Source: Symsagittifera roscoffensis (lineage: Eukaryota; Xenacoelomorpha; Acoela; Convolutidae). Taken from it: DNA of 52,007 nt. The notes under the pieces are model-generated. The model saw only the letters and a list, made by a program, of their open reading frames with translations. It did not search any database and was not told the DNA's origin. The stretch covers positions 1 to 52,007 of the forward strand of contig NW_026971235.1 of NCBI RefSeq assembly GCF_963678635.1, in the 5' to 3' direction. A program made the position numbers and the translations under genes. Shown here one piece after another: positions 44,012-52,007 of the stretch; position 1 is the stretch's first letter, and each line of letters starts with the position of its first letter.

Positions 44012-44248
44012 CTATTTGTACCGACGTTGCTCAACAAATTTGGAGAACGTGGAAAGGACTTCATAAGAAAGGTACAAAAATGATATTTGTACACAATATT
44101 TGAACTGGGCCCAACCAGCAGTGTTTTCTCTTTTCTTAATTGAGCGATTTACAAAATTAAATCTCTGGTTATCCTTCACCAAATCCAACAAATCTCCGAA
44201 ACTGCCGAGATACATCAAAAACAGGGGACATAAGAAGGCCGGCAGCAT
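44012..44248 (-). CDS. Unrecognised 78-codon frame (unit c)
   Basis: Third copy. It shares the unit b differences and has IKKRENTAG instead of IKKTENTAG. Function unknown. Confidence 0.3.
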   Translation of the reverse strand: MLPAFLCPLFLMYLGSFGDLLDLVKDNQRFNFVNRSIKKRENTAGWAQFKYCVQISFLYLSYEVLSTFSKFVEQRRYK

Positions 44249-46096
44249 ACAACTTTTTTTTAAAAATTAAAATAGATGGAAAATCAAACGTCAATCAGAT
44301 TTGTTAATTTACTAAAACTTTTTGAAAAATTGAAACAAAATATATCTCGGGAAGTAATCATGAAAACATCAAATAGAAGCTAAGCTTAGGTTGGCTAGGA
44401 GTACCCTGATAACACAAAATTCGGGAAATAAAAACAAAAAATCATACGATAACATTTGGTAAATTTTACAAAAAATGATAAACGCGCTTTCCTCGAAAAA
44501 TGAAAAAAAAAACGACGAGGTCAATTTTGGGGGATACATCTGCAGGTCTTGGGAGTTTTTTCAACTCACCCCAATAAATAGTCAATAAGTTCAATTTTAG
44601 AAGCTGCTATATCTCGGGCCATTTACTCAAAAATTAGTAAATTTTCATGACAAAGTTTTTAGCAATTACTTTAAAACTTAACAAAAACAAATATACCAGA
44701 AATAGTTTTTGATCTAGTGTTGGTTCCAGTTTTGGGTCATTTTGTTTAATTTGCTGTTGTTGCCGAGTTAAACTTTTTTCAATTGTGAGGCGTTCATGTA
44801 AAAAATGTAAGAAATGTGTGAATTTTGGTGGCTGCTGAGGCTTTACTTTTCGCTCCACGGTTTTTTTTCGGTCGATATTTGAAAAATACGTTAGTTCTTA
44901 AATACATAGGAAAATAAATTTTTCGTATAGAACAATTTTCATATAAGTTTTTTGTATAGAACAATTTTCATATATGTTTTTCGTGTAGAACAATTATCGT
45001 ATATGTTTTTCGTATCGAACAATTTTCGTATAATTTTTTCGTATAGAACAACTTTCTTATATGTTTTTCGTATATTTTTCGTATTGCTGTCGGTTGGTAA
45101 AGGAAAAACATGACTAGTTACCTCTTGGCTGTGAATTCAACTAACGGTAATCAACCACTGCAATCTGTACAAACTCCAGAAAAACACAAAAAAGACATGA
45201 TCGTTTAATCTTGAAGTACGATTTTCAGTTGATGATTATAAACATGTGAGCTTATGCATATTCATATTCCATCTCATATTCATAGTCATATCTTCTGAAA
45301 AAGAGCTGATTGGTTTTAAGCACAAGAGTCAAAATGAATTTGATTGTGAGATATTTAACTCTAGACCGGCTATAATTTACCAGAAGTTTTAGTTGAGATC
45401 AAATCAATCGGATGAATAATTCTTCTTACATGATCATATGATCCCAAAAAACTGAATGAAGTTTTGTTATGATTAAAAGCAGCGATAAAGAAGGCGGGGA
45501 ACTGGGCTATCTCATAATCTAAAGGTGAAACTGATAGAGCTACCATGAAAACTTATCCGCTGACTGGAACGTTTTTATCAGAACGTTAAAAACGTAGCGA
45601 TTTTGATTAGCATCTGCAGAACTTGTTCTCCCATTGAATGAAATAGAAATCCCTCTGAAAATAGTATAAAAAAACTCAAGTATCGTATTTAAAGATTAGT
45701 TTTCACCGAAAAGAACTAAATTAGTTATCGTTTTTATTTTTTTTTGAACCAGAAGTGTTTACGGAATTTGAAAACTATACATTAGATTTTTACTTTTTTT
45801 AGTTCTGGCAATTAGAAATGATAAAATGTTACTTTGTTGTAGCTAACTCTACTTTATACAATCGAAAAGAATAGAAGAAGAAAAGTGAATTAGTCTTAAG
45901 TTAAAACATTAAAAAAGTGAAGAGAACATCCTCTCCTCCGGAGAGAATGGCAAGTGAAGGTCATATGTAATTGACTTGTTAACTGATTAAGTTAAGTAAT
46001 GTTTGCAGTAAGTGCAAGTTAAAGTACGAATCACAACATTCCTCTAAGCAGGAAAAATTTTAACTTGCACCAATAGGTAGTTACAAACTAACTGAG

Positions 46097-46113
46097 TCCT
46101 TTCTCCCCCTTTT
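46097..46113 (-). promoter_or_regulatory. Polypurine tract of element D
   Basis: The minus strand reads AAAAGGGGGAGAAAGGA, followed by the putative LTR start agttagtttgtaac. It marks the 3' boundary of the internal region. Confidence 0.6.
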
Positions 46114-46526
46114 GGGGAATAGAAAAAAGAATTTTTACTACACCAAAAGTGTAAAGAGGCTGAATAACTAAGCTACGTACAAACAATGGCACTAGATAAA
46201 TGCAAAAGTATTTTATGAAAGAAATATCCGGTATCCGACGGATATGTTCCGAGAAGGAATAAAATGACATTCGAACGTCTGAGGAACGTTTATAAGCAAA
46301 AGTTGGTGAATGAGATGATATGACAAAACGAATTGAATTAATTCCACTCCGAAGGACTTGGAATAGGCAAGGGTGAAAATACTGGTTATCTAATCCGAAG
46401 GACTAATATGCTAAAAGTAAGATTACACAATCTAAGTATTCTGAAAATGAGAATAAGAGCATGAGATGAGTTAGCATCAGAAAAAGGGTTGGAGAAAGGA
46501 CTCCGATGAAAATAGGTTGTATGTTA
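46114..46526 (-). other. 3' noncoding part of element D
   Basis: Between the pol stop (46527-46529 on the + strand) and the polypurine tract. A 60-codon minus-strand frame (46270-46088) crosses the tract and has no recognisable features, so it is not taken as a gene. The whole stretch is deleted from units a and b. Confidence 0.5.
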
Positions 46527-47900
46527 TCATTTGCAATTTCGGTAACTATCTATGATGTTTTCGAGTTCTGCATTAAATAGTTCATTGTCGAGTTCTGATT
46601 GATCTTCGAAGTTATTAATCGCCATTCTTAGGAGTTTGTCAGTTGAGGAGGTAGAGATTTGTTCTGGAGATGAGGGATCAGAGTCAATTGAAACTAGTTC
46701 CACCGGAGTTCCACTTTTCTTAAATTCCTGCTGGCTAGTATGGTCGATTTGTATTACAATTGGATTTGATGCAGAGCCAGAGGTCGCTTGAGGCTAATCT
46801 ACAACATCTATGAAGAATCTTTTACCGTAAAATTTTGGTGGTCCTACAGTTCTTCTAGAACGTCGAATGATAGGAGGATCATTACCGGGTTTGTTAGAAG
46901 GGACGGTAGTCGGAGTGGAATCGTCTGCTGAATCGACTAATTCATAAACCGGGAAGTCTGTCACTGAGTCCTTTTCCGGATTAGTTAATTTGCTGTTGGA
47001 AGGGTATTCCGCCTGAGACATAACGCTCTGGTCGCGCGATGTAGGTTTTGGTCCTGCCGGGATGATGCTCATTGGGCATTTTACTGGTTGGTCTCCCAGT
47101 TGGTCCCCGACTTGAATGGTGTTGTCCTCTAAAATCTCTGTTCTAATGTTAGTATTGGGGGAACTAGGGTTAAGGGTGATTCTATTCTAATTTTGAGTTT
47201 TAAAAGAGTCCAAAATAAAGCACTCTCTAGCCACGTCTCTACTAGAAAAACCTCCCGCTATCCATTCCCAGTCGCTAGTATCTGATGTATCCGAAGAAAA
47301 AAACATGGACTCATCCGAAGCAAGATAACCTATCATGCGAAGCAAGATAAAATGGGGGTTGTCGAAATCTTTGACAAGCGAGTTTGTCTTCGAGAAGATT
47401 TAGAGGAAGACCTCGGCACTCGTGTCCTTGTCAAATTGTCTGAGGATCCTAGTTCGACCTGTTCGCGGGTCCTTGGTTGTGGCTTTCGGGGCTTAGATTT
47501 ACGTCTTGAACTCTCGTGCTTCTGACCTACTTCAACATTAGCGTTAGGAAAATAAGGGAACGAAATATTTCCTTTAATTGGTCTAATGTTAGTCGAGTTT
47601 GATGTATGAATTGCGATGTCTGATTTTCGGATTTTTTTCCGTCGGATAATTCTTCTGTCGAAGTAGACGAATTTATGATTCTTTTGTTAAGTTCCTTATA
47701 CAAAGGGTCTCTGCTGATGGTTCCGTTAGTTTTCCGAAGGATTTCACCTTGGAAGGGACTCTGAAGGGGTATTCTATCAGTGTGGGTTTTCGAAGTTGCG
47801 GCATAGTCTGTATCATAACCCTTCTCTGATGCTGGTTGATTTTTTTTCGAAATCAAATTGTCCTTGTAATCGTCATCAAATCTATCATCCGTGTTCCAAT
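46527..47900 (-). pseudogene. pol C-terminal tail of element D
   Basis: Downstream of the integrase core on the minus strand. Frame 47952-47527 is hydrophilic (NDWNTDDRFDDDYKDNL, PLQSPFQGEILRKTNG, STEELSDGKKSE). Frame 47072-46794 reads NDPPIIRRSRRTVGPPKFYG and ends FIDVVD with a TAG. The same frame is open after the TAG (QFEDQSELDN-like part reads NFEDQSELDNELFNAELENI) until TGA at 46527. An RRSxR...PP motif is common near the C-terminus of gypsy integrases. A short duplication (gcgaagcaagata, about 47326-47352) and a frame loss near 47530 break the tail. Confidence 0.7.
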
Positions 47901-48911
47901 CATTCGCCCTTTTCTTTCGATAGTATTGATTTCCTTTTGTCTGAAATTTCAAAGGATGGTTTACCGGAAGCTAGTTGTTTCCAAATAGTATTTGGTTTTC
48001 TATTAAAACGAATTTCGAAAGGTGAACATTTGATTTTAGATTGATAAGATGATCGTAGGTTCCAGATAACTTTGAAACGGCGTTTTGTAATGTACATTTT
48101 TGTTGTTCTTGAGATACAGCTAACAATTTGATTTTTACAGCATGTACAAGTTTCTCAACTAATCCGTTGGAACGATTGCCGTCTACTGTACAAAATGTTA
48201 TTTTAATATTGTTAGAATCGCAGAATAATTTAAAATCCTGACTTGTTAAGCAAGTTGCGTGGTCTACTTTTATTGAATATGATATACCGTGTAAGAATAT
48301 GTAATCTTGGAGAAATTCGACAACTGATATCTTGGAGAAATTCGACAACTGAGGTAGATGAAGTAATTTTTGCCGAAAGAAATTTTGAAACTCGATCGAT
48401 GCAAAATAAAAATATATTTTTTTGACCTCCAATATGAATCTAAAGGTCCAGCGAAGTCTAAGTTAACTTCTTCGTTTGTTTCTAATAGGGGGGGAAGTTC
48501 ACTTGTTAGCGAATTTGGGATTATAGTTTTCAAATTCTTACCCGCCATTGTGCATTCTGAGCAGATTATGCCGGGGAAATAAATTTGCCTGTTAATATGA
48601 GGCCACCAGATATATTGGATTAAACAGTTCATTCCAAATTGACCAGAATGAGTTTCATGAAATGTTTTCATCATAGCATTTCTCAGGGTAAAAGGTATAA
48701 CAAGTTTACCGTCCATGTATAATAATCCGTCGGATTCATGTAAATCTCTAGTAAAATGCTTGAAGTAAGGGGAATTTGAGTTAATCGTCTCCACTTTATT
48801 TGGAAGTGCATTTACAATAGGGCTCAACATAGGATCATCTTCGGTTAAGAGAGCTACAAGCTTGGCATTAAAAAGAATATTTAAATCCAAGGGACGATCG
48901 GGCAACTTCAA
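47900..48911 (-). pseudogene. Integrase of element D
   Basis: Frame 48911-48270: a zinc-binding HETHSG ... IICSEC (H-x2-H, C-x2-C; residues 85-88 and 117-120), then EEVNLDFAGPLDSYW with the first catalytic Asp. After a frame change, frame 48432-47971 has LQDYIFLHGISYSIKVDHAT with the second Asp and GNRSNGLVEKLVHAVK with the catalytic Glu. Another change leads to FKVIWNLRSSYQSKIKCSPF and RFNRKPNTIWKQL. All three D,D,E residues are thus still encoded, but in separate frames. A 25-bp tandem duplication at about 48306-48355 (cttggagaaattcgacaact twice) is one cause. Confidence 0.85.
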
Positions 48912-49136
48912 GTTTTCACAGTTTTTTGTACGAGATTCGCGTGATCTGGTAATAAAAAGAAATCTAATGCTAATGAAAAACCGGAAGTAGAGGGATTAAT
49001 AACAATTTTTTTTATCCATATTAACAGTATCTACAATTTTTTAATCTACAGGCGAGTTAATCAATTTACAATTAGGAATTAAAAAGTAAAAAAATGCGGA
49101 AATTGAAATGAAAATAATTATTGGGTTAGTTTTCGA

Positions 49137-49490
49137 CTAATCCGTTGGAATACAACATGATGTGCAAAATTCGGTTCTATTTTGAATAGATGAACAAATT
49201 GGAAAAGTCGAGTTAATTAGTTTTAGTACTGACGCTATAAGGTAATTACGTAACTTTGCGTAATCGGATTTTTCCAAACTTGAACCAATGGCTGAGCAGG
49301 TAGTTCTTTGTTTCTCCGACAGATTGATTGATTTATTAAATTTATTAATATTTGCTACTACGAATTCTTCGTCGTAATGGGATATCGGAAGGGCTTTTCC
49401 AGATGGAATTCTAGAAATTAGTTCAGTGAATCCCATATCTTTTCCTGCGAGATTTTTATTTGTAAAATTGAAAGGTAATAATCTATCCAC
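49137..49490 (-). pseudogene. RNase H-integrase connection of element D
   Basis: Minus-strand frame MDRLLPFNFTNKNLAGKDMG, then GFTELISRIPSGKALPISHY and DEEFVVANINKFNKSINLS. This is the usual end of the gypsy RNase H region (H/L-x-GKDMxxxDxLSR) with the linker before the integrase zinc finger. Its ending, CTSCCIPTD, is specific to this copy. Confidence 0.7.
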
Positions 49491-49499
49491 TCGTCTTGT

Positions 49500-50860
49500 T
49501 AATCTGCTATGGTGTGTTTTGTTTCCGTGATTAGGTGAAAGGGCTGAAAGTAGTGCTTTGTGATCTGTGATTACTTAAAATCTGATACGTAAAGGTACTT
49601 TTTATAATGTTCGACGGCCAATACAACTCCTAGCAGTTCGATTTTTTAGTGGAATTTTTTGACTCATGTGAGTTTAAAAACCGAGAGGCAAAAGAAATAG
49701 TTTTCCAATCACTCACATGGAGTTGTTCAAGGGAGGCCCCCAACCATTGTGCGAAGCGTCAGTTTTTACTCTAGTATTACTTTTTACGTCGAAATGGGTA
49801 TTTTCCGTGAGGTGAAAGATTTCTTCTTTGATTTTCTCAAATGCTTCCTTATGGTCGTCATTCCATTGGAAGATCGATTTCTTATTTAGTAAAGGGCGGA
49901 GTGGGCTCCCTAAAGAAGCTAGGTTTAGGACGAATTTGATGTACTGGTTTTTAGATCCGAAAAATAATCTTAACTCTTTCAAATTTTTTGGAATAGGTAA
50001 GTCATTTATTGCTTTCGTTTTATCAAATAAAGGGGCGATTCCTGTTTTTGAGATTTTAAATCCCAGCCATTCGATTTCGTTTTGAAAAAATTTGCATTTT
50101 GTCCATTTGATTGCGAAATTATATTCATCTAACTTAGATGAAATTTTTAACACGATCTTCTTGTGGTCTAAGAAAGTTCCTTTGGAAGCAATTAAAATGT
50201 CATCTAAGTAACAATTGGTAAATGGGATAGAACCTAACGTTGAGTCCATTACTCTTCGAAATTCGTCAGGCATATCGTCTAGACCGTAAAAGCCAGTTAA
50301 AAAGTGGTATGTACCAGTGATATCGCCGCCCACAATACTAAAATTACATTGTTTGCTGGTAAACTTGCGAGTATGCATTTTTTAAATCTAGGTTAGTAAA
50401 CCACACTTCTCCAACGGAATCACTTGCAATTTGTGCCGCGACATTGTCTTCCAGTTCATGAATTTTCGGCATTTGGTATTTGTTCTCGTATATTTGTTTT
50501 TTTTTAAACTTAAACTCCAGAGCTAACTTGATAGATTTGTCTTTTTTACAGGTAATGACTATTGGACTGATAAAACGTCTTCGTCGCAGTTTTTTAATTT
50601 CTTAATACGTCCTTCGTCTTTTAATCTGTTGAGTTCGGTCTTAACTGAATCCAGTAAGTGAAGGGGGACTCGTCTTCCTCTTAATTGGATCGGTTTTAGA
50701 GGTTCGTGAATATGGGTAATTTTCATCTGGTTTTTTATTTTTCCAATCCAAAGGAACAGGTTTTTAAATGTTTTTGATAGGTTTAAGATTTCACTATCTT
50801 TGTCTGTTGTTGAAATAGAATTTATGAACTTAAACTGCTTGTTTGCCTGGAAGTGTGGAA
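49500..50860 (-). pseudogene. Reverse transcriptase and RNase H of element D
   Basis: Minus strand: PIQLRGRRVPLHLLDSVKTE and RLKDEGRIKKLKNCDED; after a shift, SPIVITCKKDKSIKLALEF, QMPKIHELEDNVAAQIAS and WFTNLDLKNAYSQV (motif A with its Asp). After another shift comes frame 50378-49713, with FLTGFYGLDDMPDEFRRVMD, motif C CYLDDILIAS, KCKFFQNEIEWLGFKIS, QWNDDHKEAFEKIKEE and the RNase H start RVKTDASHNGWG. RNase H continues in broken frames (WKTISFASRFLNSHESKNS, LGVVLAVEHYKKYLY) to about 49500. Catalytic motifs look intact, so decay is mostly by indels. Confidence 0.88.
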
Positions 50861-50861
50861 A

Positions 50862-51250
50862 TTACTTCTGCGAGATTTCTATCCCCACTTTGGGCAGGTT
50901 GTCATTTCCGAGAATGTTTCTCTCGTGTCCCTCGGTCAAGAAGAAGTGACAGTCGTTGTGTGACCAACCATTAGAGAAGATCGGAAGTATCACCTTTCCA
51001 CAAAAATTTATAGCGCTGTCAGTAAATCCATAGTATATATCCTTGGTTGCTTTATCCACCGGATAGATTTTCAAGTAAGGATCTCGAAATTTCAGTTCGT
51101 GTAATACGTATTTCTTGATAAAACTAACCGTGCTAGCTGAGTCCACTTGCATATTTAAAATTACTTGATTTTCTTTTCCGAGGCCAATATTTAATAATTT
51201 TTCAGTTCATTTCCGTCGTTGTCGAAGATTGTAGTGACATTTAATACAGA
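50862..51250 (-). pseudogene. Retropepsin-like protease of element D
   Basis: Minus-strand frame 51152-50862 begins MQVDSASTVSFIKKYVLHE, where D-S-A stands in the place of the usual D-T/S-G. It ends with FFLTEGHERNILGNDNLPKV, the second conserved block (ILG). The stretch joining it to gag (VTTIFDNDGNELK) is separated from both by frame changes near 51205 and 51250. It would process Gag-Pol. Confidence 0.75.
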
Positions 51251-52007
51251 CTAATCGTCGTTTTCACGTTGTCCAGTTTCCAACCATGCGTTTATGACGC
51301 CACAACATTTTCTATTTACATGGTCCGTTTTTACATCCGGAATATCCGACGAATTAAAAACTGTATTATCTACAATTTGGTTATTTACAATGTTTACATT
51401 TCTACGACGAGATTTACAAAGTCTGGTAAAATGGCCTTTGTATTTACAGGTTGTGCAAGTAGTATCCTTCGCTGGGCAAACTGTTAGGTGTTCTTTTGAA
51501 AAAGTTCCGCCGCGCTTCATACAGGTGTTTCTCTTTTCTATATTGAGAGTTGGCTCTCTTTTTACAGTAAAATGGCTGTGCGGTTTTTGTACAGATGATC
51601 CGTTGGATTTAAAAGTGTTTGTAAGTTTTAAGTGGTTTAAAATTCCCTTTTGGTTAATGAGTGCTACGTTTAGTGCTTCTGGTGGTGGAAAAGTTTCTGC
51701 TAAAAGTTTCCTTTGGATGTCGTAGTTTTTCATGTTGTTTATGAAAATATCTGTAATCCATTCTTCTTCTCCCGCGGCTATGTCACACTTTTCAGCCATT
51801 TCTGCTAAGGCTCCCCAAAATTGTTCGAGAGACTCTCTGTCTCGTTGTTTTCGATTTAACACTTTGTGCCGTTCAAATGCGACGTTTGTCTTTCTGACAA
51901 AGGCGGTTGCTAGGAAATCCCAAAACCCTTTAAATAAAATATACAAGATTTTTATCTTTGTGACTTTTTGTCCAAAAATTCTTTTTCCTTCGTTTCTTAG
52001 GGCCAGG
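51251..52007 (-). CDS. gag of element D, 5' end outside the window
   Basis: The frame is open from 51251 to the window edge. The part near the edge reads LRNEGKRIFGQKVTK, so the real start lies beyond it. Landmarks are FWDFLATAFVRKTNVAFERH, NRKQRDRESLEQFWGALAEM (capsid-like) and a basic stretch. Two zinc knuckles end the protein: CMKRGGTFSKEHLTVC and CTTCKYKGHFTRLC; the second is a perfect C-x2-C-x4-H-x4-C. It ends ETGQRENDD and a stop. Gag would assemble the particle and bind element RNA. It is the longest undamaged frame of the element (231+ codons). Confidence 0.8.
   Translation of the reverse strand, partial: LALRNEGKRIFGQKVTKIKILYILFKGFWDFLATAFVRKTNVAFERHKVLNRKQRDRESLEQFWGALAEMAEKCDIAAGEEEWITDIFINNMKNYDIQRKLLAETFPPPEALNVALINQKGILNHLKLTNTFKSNGSSVQKPHSHFTVKREPTLNIEKRNTCMKRGGTFSKEHLTVCPAKDTTCTTCKYKGHFTRLCKSRRRNVNIVNNQIVDNTVFNSSDIPDVKTDHVNRKCCGVINAWLETGQRENDD

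Larger units (their letters stand above)
43748..46113. repeat. 6.5-kb composite unit c, first 2366 bp
   Basis: Nearly identical to unit b as far as ctttctccccctttt, then leaves it. Units a and b jump here to aatgttagtattgg, but unit c goes on into the 3' noncoding part of gypsy element D. It contains the 78-codon frame (44012-44248), the minisatellite (about 44910-45085) and the hairpin (about 45930). Confidence 0.9.
46097..52007 (-). mobile_element. Ty3/gypsy element D, near-complete but frameshifted; runs off the window
   Basis: The minus-strand order is gag with zinc knuckles (51251 to the edge), protease (50862-51152), RT and RNase H (49500-50860), integrase (47900-48911), pol tail (46527-47900), noncoding 3' part (46114-46526) and polypurine tract (46097-46113). 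It is a different family from copies A-C. About eight frame changes were found, several of them single-base. The gag N-terminus and 5' LTR lie beyond 52007. No env-like frame is seen between pol and the polypurine tract. Confidence 0.85.

Noticed and set aside
46088-46270. Minus-strand 60-codon frame between pol and the LTR as an env gene
   Set aside because: Too short. It overlaps the polypurine tract and has no signal peptide or membrane features beyond general hydrophobicity.

Overview
This window looks like transposon-dense, gene-poor DNA from an invertebrate animal. No host gene, tRNA, rRNA or CRISPR array was recognised. Every coding relic belongs to a retroelement: one family of non-LTR reverse transcriptases with nuclease tails (forward and reverse fragments), a second non-LTR reverse transcriptase inside a tandem array, and two Ty3/gypsy families on the minus strand. 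Nearly all reading frames are broken by stops or frameshifts. The animal assignment rests on the kinds of element; the species cannot be named from the sequence.

Layout. 1-1345 is a diverged satellite of about 160-bp monomers. 1750-5419 is a decayed + strand non-LTR element with the order SGNH-type esterase, PHD finger, reverse transcriptase, Cys/His cluster and nuclease-like tail. A related element lies tail to tail on the minus strand at about 5635-6350. The 3' half of the first element and all of the second are contained in an apparently exact 2363-bp tandem duplication (4276-6638 and 6639-9001). 9002-10243 is unassigned and holds a cluster of hairpins. 10244-11826, 11830-15299 and 18418-21556 are three truncated minus-strand Ty3/gypsy copies of one family (called A, B and C here).

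From 15546 to 30741 a long AT-rich repeat (called Rep-X here) appears three times. Two copies are preceded by the LTR end, primer binding site and gag start of a + strand LTR element. The third copy is interrupted by an 896-bp unrelated segment and contains four apparently identical 719-bp tandem units. From 30742 to 46113 there is a tandem array of about 6.5-kb composite units: two complete and one cut short. Each complete unit holds a unique segment with a conserved 78-codon frame, Rep-X pieces, an internally deleted gypsy element, and a decayed reverse transcriptase flanked by inverted arms of about 520 bp. The third unit runs without a break through a polypurine tract into a much more complete minus-strand Ty3/gypsy element (D, 46097-52007) with gag, protease, RT, RNase H and integrase, still frameshifted in several places.

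No cellular pathway is encoded here. The main interest is structural: recent, apparently exact tandem amplification at three scales (719 bp, 2363 bp, 6.5 kb), built from elements that were already dead. Some lesions are shared between copies, which suggests spread by DNA duplication rather than by retrotransposition.
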